64,000 nucleotides of DNA from Glycomyces lechevalierae. GTDB taxonomy: Bacteria; Actinomycetota; Actinomycetes; Mycobacteriales; Micromonosporaceae. Numbering within the stretch: position 1 is the stretch's first letter; each line of letters opens with the position of its first letter. Both the position numbers and the translations under genes were made by a program. Of the stretch, positions 7,547 through 14,638 are shown in pieces. The stretch covers positions 440,927 to 504,926 of the forward strand of contig NZ_JAPZVQ010000001.1 in assembly GCF_027622945.1 (NCBI RefSeq), given 5' to 3'. The notes under the pieces were generated by a model, which was not told the origin of the DNA, did not search any database, and saw nothing but the letters and a program-made list of their open reading frames with translations.

Positions 7547-8374
7547 ATGGCGACAACGGAACTCGCAGCTTGGTTCAACCGAATGATGCTCATCAAGGGT
7601 CGGCGTGCGCGGGGCCGAACTCAGCGCGAGGTCGCCGATGAAGTCCTGCTTTCGGTCGACTCGTATCGCGCTTACGAAGCAGGCCGTACTACGCCACCGG
7701 CCAAGCATGTCAAGGCACTTGCGGCCGCCTGTGGCATCGGCGCGGAAATCGCGGCGTACATGGTGCAGGTCGCCAGCAAGAAGGAAGAGGCCCTCGAGGC
7801 CGACCAGCGTTTCAATGCGCTGTTCATAGCACTCGCAGAGGAGCATTACGGATCGTTCTTCAAGTTCGATGCGCTCATGATCCCGGGAATCCTCCAGCTT
7901 CAGGAGTACCACTACATTGTTGCGCGGCTTGCGGAACCGGCATCCGATCAGTGGGTCGACAACGGCTGGGACTTCAAAGAGGGCCGCCAGCGCGTCATCG
8001 AGAGCCGCATCGACCGGCCCGAGATCCACTTCCTCATCGGGGAGACCGCGCTCCTTCAACTCTGGCAGGTTTCAGAAGAGCTTTACCAGGATCAGATGAC
8101 TCACCTGCGCCGGTGTGCCCGGCGACCGGGGGTGAAGATTCGCATCCTGCCAGGTCCCGTGCTCGCGCAGCGAAGCAGCTTCGAGATCTATTCCAAGGAT
8201 GGCGGCAGGCTAGCCGGTCCGATGTTCGTCTATACCGAAGGGCTCGACTCGAGCTGGCTCATCGACGATCCCACCCGCATCGCGAGTTACGATGTGGTCC
8301 GCAAGATGCTTTGGAAGAAGGCGATCCGGATCGAGGTCTACCACGATGACGACAGGCGTTTCCGTTTGGCGTAA
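7547..8374 (+). CDS. XRE family regulator with DUF5753 domain
   Basis: A 275-residue helix-turn-helix regulator of the actinobacterial XRE-DUF5753 type. The HTH lies at about residues 12-65 (GRTQREVADEVLLSVDSYRAYEAGRTTPP), and the C-terminal ligand/partner domain spans about 90-270 (ALMIPGILQLQEYHYIVAR, FLIGETALLQLW). The ATG at 7547 has a GGGGGGCAGG ribosome site; an upstream in-frame start at 7490 has none. The 3' end overlaps a DUF397 gene by 29 nt. Such XRE/DUF397 pairs (relatives of WhiJ-type loci in Streptomyces) act in developmental or stress regulation. The phased repeats upstream are candidate operators. Confidence 0.85.
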   Translation: MATTELAAWFNRMMLIKGRRARGRTQREVADEVLLSVDSYRAYEAGRTTPPAKHVKALAAACGIGAEIAAYMVQVASKKEEALEADQRFNALFIALAEEHYGSFFKFDALMIPGILQLQEYHYIVARLAEPASDQWVDNGWDFKEGRQRVIESRIDRPEIHFLIGETALLQLWQVSEELYQDQMTHLRRCARRPGVKIRILPGPVLAQRSSFEIYSKDGGRLAGPMFVYTEGLDSSWLIDDPTRIASYDVVRKMLWKKAIRIEVYHDDDRRFRLA

Positions 8375-8600
8375 GAGCACGCGAAGCGGCTCTGGGAACA
8401 ACTCGAGCTGCGTCGAGATTCGCCGTGCATGGCGCAAGAGTTCTCGGAGCGGAAGCGGCAACAACTCCGACTGCGTCGAGGTCGCCGTCTGCTCCAGCGA
8501 CGATGGCTTCCACCTCCGAGACTCGAAGCTCGACACGGACTCCCCCGTGTTCGACCTGTCCCCCAAGGACTTCGGTGCCCTGATCAACGCCGCAGGCTGA
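8346..8600 (+). CDS. DUF397 protein with duplicated N-terminal motif
   Basis: An 84-residue DUF397 protein, the usual small partner of XRE-DUF5753 regulators. Its ATG lies inside the last 29 nt of the regulator gene, so expression is coupled. The defining motif WRKS-RSGSGNNS-CVE occurs twice in tandem, at residues 8-24 and 29-45. The second copy leads into the normal C-terminal half (DGFHLRDSKLDTDSPVFDLSPKDFGALI). Family members usually have one copy at about 60-70 residues, so this looks like an internal duplication. A hairpin at 8622-8654 ends the transcript. Confidence 0.8.
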   Translation: MTTGVSVWRKSTRSGSGNNSSCVEIRRAWRKSSRSGSGNNSDCVEVAVCSSDDGFHLRDSKLDTDSPVFDLSPKDFGALINAAG

Positions 8601-8621
8601 ACACCCCAAAACGTACGAGCA

Positions 8622-8654
8622 AGGGCCGGGAACCGCAGAGCGATTCCCGGCCCT
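8622..8654. terminator. hairpin terminator after DUF397 gene
   Basis: AGGGCCGGGAA (8622-8632) pairs perfectly with TTCCCGGCCCT (8644-8654), 21 nt past the DUF397 stop. Confidence 0.75.
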
Positions 8655-8703
8655 CAGCGCGTCCAGCGTCAAATCGACATTGCCTCAGTCCCACCGGCAC
8701 CGC

Positions 8704-8716
8704 TAGCCTCGGCCCC
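8704..8716 (+). promoter_or_regulatory. -10 element of a probable leaderless promoter
   Basis: TAGCCT (8704-8709) fits the actinobacterial TANNNT -10 pattern and ends 7 nt before the ATG of the GNAT gene, which lacks a ribosome site. The same spacing recurs at 41254 and 45259. Confidence 0.5.
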
Positions 8717-9157
8717 ATGACGCTGTTCCGCGAAGCCGGTCCCGAAGACTTCGATGCGATCCTTCGCCTTTACCGCCAACTGAACCCGACGGACCCCGTG
8801 CTGCAGGACGGCTCTGATGCACTGGCCTTCAAGCGAATCCTCGACACGCCGGGCCTGCACCTGTTCGTGCTCGAGGCCGACGGCGACATCATCGCGACGA
8901 CCTATCTGAACGTGATTCCCAACCTGACCCGTTCCGCCGCACCGTATGCCGTCATCGAGAACGTCGTCGTCGCTGAGGACCTGCGCGGCACCGGGCTCGG
9001 GAAGCAGATCATGGCCGACACCCTTCAAGCCGCCTGGGACGCGGGCTGCTACAAGGCGATGCTGCTGACCGGGTCGCGAAACCCAGCCACGCACGAGTTC
9101 TACAAGGCGTGCGGCTTCAGCGCCGACGCCAAGACGGCCTACCTCGCGCGTCCGTAG
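8717..9157 (+). CDS. GNAT family N-acetyltransferase
   Basis: A 146-residue GCN5-related acetyltransferase. Motif A, which binds acetyl-CoA, is visible as VIENVVVAEDLRGTGLGKQIM (residues about 77-97, RGTGLG being the pyrophosphate loop). Motif B follows as HEFYKACGF near 129-137. It probably acetylates an amine of a small molecule or protein; substrate unknown. The ATG at 8717 follows a TANNNT -10 sequence by 7 nt and has no ribosome site, which suggests a leaderless mRNA. An upstream in-frame extension crosses a terminator and is unlikely. Neighbours do not suggest a pathway. Confidence 0.85.
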   Translation: MTLFREAGPEDFDAILRLYRQLNPTDPVLQDGSDALAFKRILDTPGLHLFVLEADGDIIATTYLNVIPNLTRSAAPYAVIENVVVAEDLRGTGLGKQIMADTLQAAWDAGCYKAMLLTGSRNPATHEFYKACGFSADAKTAYLARP

Positions 9158-9246
9158 CGGCCGGAAGATCGGCCTGGCGCACTCGGTTCTGAGCTGTTAC
9201 GCTCACCGGCATTGCCCGCGCGAGCATCTGATTGGAGGCGGTACCA

Positions 9247-9303
9247 GTGGACATGACTCTCGCCCTGCGCTTCCGCACCATCAGGAGGACGACCCTCATC
9301 TGA
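9247..9303 (+). CDS. possible 18-residue leader peptide before MFS gene
   Basis: A short frame from GTG 9247 (or ATG 9253) to TGA 9301-9303 encodes MDMTLALRFRTIRRTTLI. A GGAGGCG ribosome site precedes it. Part of its coding sequence, CGCTTCCGC (9268-9276), can pair with GCGGAAGCG (9304-9312) just after its stop. The latter can alternatively fold with GCTTC (9315-9319) just before the transporter's ribosome site. This is the layout of a ribosome-controlled attenuator for an efflux pump. It is a sequence-level prediction with no recognised homologue. Confidence 0.35.
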   Translation: MDMTLALRFRTIRRTTLI

Positions 9304-9339
9304 GCGGAAGCGACGCTTCAACTCAGGTAGGAAACCACC

Positions 9340-10584
9340 TTGTCCCATGGGACCACTGCGGCCGAAATGCCGTCCTCCAAGCTCGACCGCTCGTTCTGGA
9401 AACTCTTCGCCGCCTCGGCCACCGCCACTAGCGCCGACGGCATCACCAAAGTCGCCCTTCCGTTGCTCGCCGTGTCGCTGACCAGCGATCCCGTCCTCAT
9501 TTCAGGTCTCACCGCGTTCTCGTTCCTGCCGTGGCTGCTGTTCGGCCTTCCCGGCGGGGCTCTGGTGGACCGCGTGGACCGCCGCTGGGCCATGTCGTCG
9601 GCCAATCTCCTGCGGGCCGCCCTTCTCGGCGTGCTCGTGCTGCTCATCGCGACCGGCCTCGGCAGCGTGCCGGTGCTCTATGCCGCCGCGTTCGCGCTCG
9701 GCCTGTGCCAGGTCGTGTACGACTCGGCGGCCCGCGCCATCCTGCCGCAGGTCGTCGATCGCCGGAACCTCGACAAGGCCAACAGTTGGCTGACCGTCGA
9801 AGAAACCGTGGGACAAGGCTTTGTCGGGCCGACGCTGGGTGCGGCGCTGTTCGGCTGGTTCCGCGCCGTGCCGTTCATCGGCAGCGCGGTCGGCTTCGCA
9901 CTCGCCGCTGTGCTCGTCCTCGCCGTGCCGGGACGGTTCCGGGCCGAGCGGGTCGAGCCCACGACGCTGCGGGCGGACATCGGCGAGGGGCTGCGGTGGC
10001 TGTGGCGGCACCCGTTGCTGAGGGGCCTGACGATCCTCAGCGGGCTGTTCGCCGGGTTCTTGTCGATGGCGACCTCGCTGAACGTCCTCTACGCGGTGGA
10101 CACGCTGCACCTCAGCCCGTCGGTCTACGGGCTGCTGTTCACGGTCCTGGGGCTCGGCGGTCTCGCCGGGTCGGCTGTGGTCGGGCCGCTGGCCGCGCGC
10201 TTCGGGAGGGCGCTGATGCTCACCGTCGCCGCTGCGGTGGCGCCTGTGATGTGCGTGCTGCTGGGCACGGTCACGAACCTGTGGGCGGCCGGCGTGTGGT
10301 TCTTCGGCCTCGCAGCGGGGGTGACCATGTGGAATGTGCTGTCGATGTCGTTGCGGCAGGCGATGATCCCCGCGGATCTGCTCGGCCGGGTGCTCAGTGC
10401 CAACCGGGTCGTGATGTGGGGTGGGATCCCGCTGGGGGCGCTGGCCGGGGGTGCGCTCGCCGATTGGACCAGTGTGCCGGTCGCGTTCCTCGTGTCGGGG
10501 CTCGCGCAACTCGCGGTCGTGATCATGATCCGCAGATTGACCGTTCGGAATCGTAGGCTGATCGCGGACTCCTTCGCGACCTGA
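9340..10584 (+). CDS. MFS transporter (EntS-like exporter)
   Basis: A 414-residue major facilitator with about 12 hydrophobic segments. The cytoplasmic loop GGALVDRVDRRWAM between helices 2 and 3 is the MFS signature. YDSAARAILPQVV and LDKANSWLTVEETVGQGFVGPTLGAAL are typical of the MFS_3/EntS branch that exports siderophores, macrolides or other natural products. It starts at TTG with AGGTAGGA upstream; the ATG a few bases on is out of frame. A small leader frame and competing hairpins upstream suggest inducible expression. Substrate unknown. Confidence 0.85.
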   Translation: MSHGTTAAEMPSSKLDRSFWKLFAASATATSADGITKVALPLLAVSLTSDPVLISGLTAFSFLPWLLFGLPGGALVDRVDRRWAMSSANLLRAALLGVLVLLIATGLGSVPVLYAAAFALGLCQVVYDSAARAILPQVVDRRNLDKANSWLTVEETVGQGFVGPTLGAALFGWFRAVPFIGSAVGFALAAVLVLAVPGRFRAERVEPTTLRADIGEGLRWLWRHPLLRGLTILSGLFAGFLSMATSLNVLYAVDTLHLSPSVYGLLFTVLGLGGLAGSAVVGPLAARFGRALMLTVAAAVAPVMCVLLGTVTNLWAAGVWFFGLAAGVTMWNVLSMSLRQAMIPADLLGRVLSANRVVMWGGIPLGALAGGALADWTSVPVAFLVSGLAQLAVVIMIRRLTVRNRRLIADSFAT

Positions 10585-10651
10585 TCCGGCGAAAGGTTCG
10601 GGCTGTTGCCAAGGTTAGGCATCTGCGAGCGTTTTGCCTGGTAGATCGGCA

Positions 10652-10657
10652 TATAAT
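10652..10657 (+). promoter_or_regulatory. TATAAT -10-like element before CDF gene
   Basis: TATAAT at 10652-10657 within an AT-rich patch is a consensus-like -10 in otherwise GC-rich DNA, about 42 nt before the metal transporter start. No good -35 at 16-18 nt is visible, so activation by a regulator is possible. Confidence 0.45.
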
Positions 10658-10698
10658 AAGGGGTTCGCGTTTGCACCTCTGAATCCAGGGAGACTCGC

Positions 10699-11898
10699 AT
10701 GGCCGGTCACGACCGCCACCACCACGCCCACGGCGGCGACCACCAGCACGGCCACGAGCACGGCTCGGACGAAGGCCACCTCTCGCATGACGGTCGTGAC
10801 CACGGCCCGCACGAGGGACACGGCCATGAGCACGGTCACGAGCACGTCCACGGCCCGCACGAAGGCCATGACCACGGCCATCACCACGACGGCCACGGGC
10901 ACGACCACGGTCACGAGCACCGGGGCGGCGACCTGCTTCATCGGCTGAAGCACATGCTCGCGCCGCACTCGCACGACACCGCCGACAAGGTCGACAGCGC
11001 CCTGGAGGCGAGCCGCGACGGGCTTCGGGCGCTATGGATCTCCTTGGCGGCCTTGGGTGCGACCGCTGCGGCCCAGGCGGTTGTGGTCGCGTTCACCGGT
11101 TCGGTCGCGCTGCTGGGCGACACGCTCCACAACGTCGCCGACGCGCTGACGGCGATCCCGCTGGGCATCGCGTTCCTGCTCGCGCGGCGGGCGGCGACAC
11201 GCCGCTACACGTACGGCTTCGGGCGGGCCGAGGATCTGGCGGGGATCGTGATCGTGCTGGTCATCGCCGCTTCGGCGGTGGCCGCCGGTGCGGCGGCGAT
11301 CGACCGGCTGCGCCATCCGGCCGATGTGGACCACCTCTGGGCGGTCGCGGCGGCGGGCCTGATCGGGTTCTGCGGCAACGAACTCGTCGCGCAGTACCGC
11401 ATCCGGGTCGGGCGGCGGATCGGCTCGGCGGCCCTGGTGGCCGACGGCCTCCATGCCCGCACCGACGGCTTCACGTCCCTGGCGGTCCTGCTCGGCGCGG
11501 GCGGGGTGGCGCTGGGCTGGACCTGGGCGGACCCGATCGTGGGGCTGGCGATCACGGTCGCGATCGCGTTGGTGCTCAAGGACGCCGCGCGCCAGATCTA
11601 CCGGCGCCTGATGGACGCGGTGGACCCGGAGACGGTCGACAAAGTCGAGGCGGTCTTGGCCGAGACGACCGGTGTGAAGAGCGTCGGGACCTTGCGACTG
11701 CGTTGGGTCGGCCACCAGCTCCACGGTGAAATCGAGATCGCGGTGGACCCGTCGTTGACGGTGATTGAAGCTCACGCGATCGCGGTCGATGCCGAACATC
11801 GCCTCATCCACGCGGTCCCGCGCCTGGTGCGAGCGAGCATCCACACCGACCCGGCCGACCAGCCCGAAGCCCACCGAGTCCTGGCCCACCACAACTGA
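10699..11898 (+). CDS. CDF family metal efflux transporter with His-rich N-terminus
   Basis: A 399-residue cation diffusion facilitator, probably exporting Zn2+ (or Co2+/Ni2+) in exchange for protons. Residues 1-75 contain 30 histidines in HGH, HDH and HEH strings, an unusually long metal-buffering tail. The membrane domain (about 110-310) has six helices with both HxxxD metal-site motifs, GDTLHNVADAL and GLHARTDGFT. The C-terminal cytoplasmic domain (about 315-390) carries the ferredoxin-like dimerisation fold with LRLRWVGHQLHGEIEI. Start ATG follows GGGAGACTCGC. An AT-rich promoter with TATAAT lies upstream. No regulator gene is adjacent. Confidence 0.92.
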   Translation: MAGHDRHHHAHGGDHQHGHEHGSDEGHLSHDGRDHGPHEGHGHEHGHEHVHGPHEGHDHGHHHDGHGHDHGHEHRGGDLLHRLKHMLAPHSHDTADKVDSALEASRDGLRALWISLAALGATAAAQAVVVAFTGSVALLGDTLHNVADALTAIPLGIAFLLARRAATRRYTYGFGRAEDLAGIVIVLVIAASAVAAGAAAIDRLRHPADVDHLWAVAAAGLIGFCGNELVAQYRIRVGRRIGSAALVADGLHARTDGFTSLAVLLGAGGVALGWTWADPIVGLAITVAIALVLKDAARQIYRRLMDAVDPETVDKVEAVLAETTGVKSVGTLRLRWVGHQLHGEIEIAVDPSLTVIEAHAIAVDAEHRLIHAVPRLVRASIHTDPADQPEAHRVLAHHN

Positions 11899-11899
11899 T

Positions 11900-12168
11900 C
11901 TGGGCGGCCGCCCCACGGCTCCGCGGCTCGCCGCAGCGCATGGGGCCACTCGTGGCCGGCGGCGGCGAGTCGCGTCGTCAAGATCTCCCAGTCCTCCGGA
12001 TCCGGCTCGCTCGCCTGCAATCCCGTGTCGAGATCGGTATCGACCGGCGATGACCAGATGCAACGCCGTGGTGCCGTCTTCCGCTTCGCCCTCGCCGCGG
12101 CGAAGCGCCAGCTGGGCGACGGCGTCATCATCGCCACCGGGGGCGGGATCTGATCATCCGCTGAAGCG
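11900..12168 (-). pseudogene. broken ankyrin-repeat-like gene fragment
   Basis: On the minus strand one frame reads DDAVAQLALRRGEGEAEDG followed by TTALHLV, which has the look of an ankyrin repeat. From about 12060 downwards the protein-like sequence continues in another frame (DPEDWEILTTRLAAAGHEWPHALRRAAEPW). A single indel would join them. The 5' end runs into the G/C-run artefact at 12168, so the start is missing. This is either a pseudogene or an intact gene damaged by assembly error. Boundaries are approximate. Confidence 0.3.
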
Positions 12169-12330
12169 GGGGGGGGGGGCCCCGGGGCCCCCCCCCCCGG
12201 CGGTGGGCGGCCCCACCCCCGGGGGCTGGGCCGCAGGGGCCGCGGGGGGGCCGGCGACAACAGCCCCCCGGGGGGGGGGATCTTATCACCCGCCCCCCGG
12301 GGGGGGGCCCCCCGGGCCCCCCGCCGCCTT
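12168..12330. other. near-pure G/C low-complexity run, probable assembly artefact
   Basis: About 160 nt made almost only of long G and C homopolymers with a few interspersed bases. It truncates the ankyrin-like fragment on its left and lies just before the 3' end of the cellulase on its right. It has no coding or repeat logic and resembles poly-G sequencing tails joined into a contig. Confidence 0.7.
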
Positions 12331-12342
12331 TCAGTTCGCCGC

Positions 12343-14394
12343 CTAAGCGGAAGTGCCTGTCACAGTCGTACCGGTCTTGGTGACCGTGTAGTCGACCGTC
12401 CCGCCGCCCCAGAAGTGGAACGTGAGGATGACCGCCTCGCCTTCCCTGACCGCGTTGAAGAAGTCAGCGGTCAGGCCGATCGAGCCCGCAGGATAGTCGG
12501 GCCGGTAGGTCGCCCAGAACTCCTTGTAGGACGTCCAGTCGTGGGGCCCGGCAAAGGTGCCGTCGGCGTACTTGGCCTCCATCGTGGCGATCTGGTCGCC
12601 GTTGAACTCGGTCGGGATCGCGAAGGAGCTCGTGGCCCCGGACGCGTCCGAGAACTCCGGCGTGTCGTAGCTGATGATGTGGATCCGCCACGGCAGGCCG
12701 TCCGAGAAGCGCGCCTCGATCGTCGCGTTGGTCCCGTACTCCCGGTCGCCCGCGAGACGGGTCAGCGCGGCGGCGGTGAGGGTCAGCGTGTCACCGGTGA
12801 CGGTGTAGTCGGCGCCCTCGGCCAGAGCCGTGTCTCCCTGCCACAGACCCTCGAACTCAAGGCCGTTGCGGTTCAGGGTGACCGACTCGTCCGCGATGGT
12901 CCCGGCCTTCTCGACGTAGATCGAGTCGAACGAGGCCGTGCCCGAACGCGTCGTCACGCCAGTGTCCATGTACGACTGCACGAGCGGGTCGCGCCATTCG
13001 AGGGTGTCGCGGTTGAGGTACGAGCCGGCGTCCCACAGCATCAAGGTCATCTGCTTGTCCCGGGCCTGGAACGTCATGCCCTCGAAGAACTTCAGGAGCT
13101 CCCCGTACTGCTGCGAGGGGACGATGGGGCGTGTCCAGTCGTAGCCGAGGACGCCCCACTCTCCGATGATGACCGGGATGCCGTCGGCGACGAAGGTGTC
13201 GTGCACGCGCTCGAAGGTGGAGGTGATTTCCTGCTCGACCTGCTCGCTGTAGGTGGTGCCCCCGGCGATGTTGACACTGAACGGCCAGGGCCCGTACATG
13301 TGGACGGTCGCGGCGACCATCGGGTCCTCAAGGGAGTCGATGGTGGCCTTGAGCGCGTCCAGTTGCGGCTGGTCCGCGCTGGTGACCAGCGTGGGCATCA
13401 CCAGGAGCCGGTCCTCGTTGTTCCCGCCGGAACCGCGAACGATCTCATGGAAGGCGACGTTGAGCTCGTCGACCAGCACGTCCCCCGCTGCGGGTTCGGT
13501 GTCGGTGAACTGCGGCTCGTTGATGCTCTCGAAGGACAGCTCGGCCGGGTAGTCCTTGAACCGCTCGGCGATCTGGGTCCAGATCGCCTCGTACTTGGTG
13601 AGCACGCCGTCGTGGTCGGTAGGCATGGCGCTCATCCACATCCACGAGTCGTGGTGGATGTTGAGCAGCACCTGCAGGTCGTTCGCGAGGGCCATGTCGG
13701 CGACCTCGGCAACGCGGTCGAGCCAGGTCGGGTCGATCGTGTAGTCCGGTGCGGGGCCGAGGTTCTCGTCCCAGGTGACGGGCAGGCGAAGCGAGTTGTA
13801 GCCCTCGGCCTTGACGGTCTGGAGGAGCTCCTCGGTGATCAGCGGGTTGCCCCAGCCGGTCTCACCGCCCAGCGCGTCAAGGGTGTTGCCGACGTTCCAG
13901 CCCGGCTGCATGGCGGCGACCTGCTCCATGGCATTGGCCGGGCCTGGCGGCGGGGTCGTCGGCTCGCCCACGGAGCCGTCGCAGAGACGGCCGTTGAGGC
14001 GGAACTCGGTCGGATCGGTGTTCGCACCGGACCAGGAACCGGTGAACCCGAAAGAGGTCGCACCACCGGTCGCGAGCGCGGCGTTGTAGCCCAGGCTGGA
14101 GGCCTTGGCGGATGCGGATTCGCTCTTGTTCTCGGCGTTCCACATGTGGGTGACGCGCTGACCGCCCGCCCAGGTCCACTCGAGGTCCCAGCTGTTGACG
14201 GGCTCGCCGAGGTTGGTGACCTCGACGTTGGCGTTGAAGCCGCCGGCCCACTGGCCCGTGACCTTGTAGTCGACCTCGCAGCCTTGGGCCGCTTGGGCAC
14301 TCACTGCTCCGATCAGTCCCGCGGTGAGGGCGGTGACTGCTGCTGCTGCGATCACGCCGAGGCGCAGTCGTCTTCTATGGATGGTGCTCTTCAC
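12343..14394 (-). CDS. secreted GH5 endoglucanase with CBM2 and X2 modules
   Basis: A 683-residue cellulase. It has a signal peptide (residues 1-35, ending in SAQA), then a CBM2 cellulose-binding module (about 36-137, Cys near each end and exposed Trp in QWAGGF and WTWAGG). A short TPPPGP linker leads to a GH5 catalytic domain (about 155-485), followed by an X2-type Ig-like module (about 495-580) and a further C-terminal beta domain. The predicted acid/base is E293 in INEPQ and the nucleophile E412 in GEWG. The GTG start has a GGAGA ribosome site and opens directly into the signal peptide. The gene is divergent from another GH5; the shared region holds a CebR/CelR-type box and a 19-bp palindrome. 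Confidence 0.92.
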   Translation of the reverse strand: MKSTIHRRRLRLGVIAAAAVTALTAGLIGAVSAQAAQGCEVDYKVTGQWAGGFNANVEVTNLGEPVNSWDLEWTWAGGQRVTHMWNAENKSESASAKASSLGYNAALATGGATSFGFTGSWSGANTDPTEFRLNGRLCDGSVGEPTTPPPGPANAMEQVAAMQPGWNVGNTLDALGGETGWGNPLITEELLQTVKAEGYNSLRLPVTWDENLGPAPDYTIDPTWLDRVAEVADMALANDLQVLLNIHHDSWMWMSAMPTDHDGVLTKYEAIWTQIAERFKDYPAELSFESINEPQFTDTEPAAGDVLVDELNVAFHEIVRGSGGNNEDRLLVMPTLVTSADQPQLDALKATIDSLEDPMVAATVHMYGPWPFSVNIAGGTTYSEQVEQEITSTFERVHDTFVADGIPVIIGEWGVLGYDWTRPIVPSQQYGELLKFFEGMTFQARDKQMTLMLWDAGSYLNRDTLEWRDPLVQSYMDTGVTTRSGTASFDSIYVEKAGTIADESVTLNRNGLEFEGLWQGDTALAEGADYTVTGDTLTLTAAALTRLAGDREYGTNATIEARFSDGLPWRIHIISYDTPEFSDASGATSSFAIPTEFNGDQIATMEAKYADGTFAGPHDWTSYKEFWATYRPDYPAGSIGLTADFFNAVREGEAVILTFHFWGGGTVDYTVTKTGTTVTGTSA

Positions 14395-14477
14395 GGCTCT
14401 CCTTGGGGGAAGGTGAATTCCGAGAGGGCGCGGCACTGGCCGCAGGAAGGGGGTCGATCCTGGTGCGCCACAAGAGT

Positions 14478-14496
14478 AAGTTTGACGACCAAACTT
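14478..14496. promoter_or_regulatory. 19-bp palindrome in divergent cellulase promoter
   Basis: AAGTTTG (14478-14484) and CAAACTT (14490-14496) form a perfect 7-bp inverted repeat with a 5-nt centre. It lies nearer the minus-strand cellulase and is distinct from the CebR-type box. The regulator is unknown; size and symmetry fit a dimeric sugar-responsive repressor. Confidence 0.55.
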
Positions 14497-14599
14497 TGTC
14501 AATAGGACAATCTGCACTCTTCGATATCATCTCGACCGGTCGTCGCAGTCCGCGATTGACAAATACATTTAGAGGGATCAATATGTAGGGGTACATCTT

Positions 14600-14613
14600 T
14601 GGGAGCGGTCCCA
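14600..14613. promoter_or_regulatory. CebR/CelR-type operator
   Basis: TGGGAGCGGTCCCA matches the 14-bp palindrome TGGGAGCGCTCCCA, bound by CebR (Streptomyces) and CelR (Thermobifida) and released by cellobiose, at 13 of 14 positions. It lies 26 nt before the start of the plus-strand cellulase. The cebR gene itself is not in the window. Confidence 0.75.
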
Positions 14614-14638
14614 ATCCCTCGATCGTCAGGAGCTCGAC

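Noticed and set aside
10699..10925. Short-period repeat DNA in the CDF gene read as a tandem-repeat or CRISPR-like array
   Set aside because: The repetitiveness follows from the His/Gly/Asp codons of the metal-binding tail; there is no constant repeat unit or spacer pattern.
12168..12330. G-quadruplex or recombination hotspot formed by the long G-runs
   Set aside because: Runs occur as irregular mixed G and C homopolymers at three places, including the sequence end, and truncate genes; an assembly artefact explains them better.
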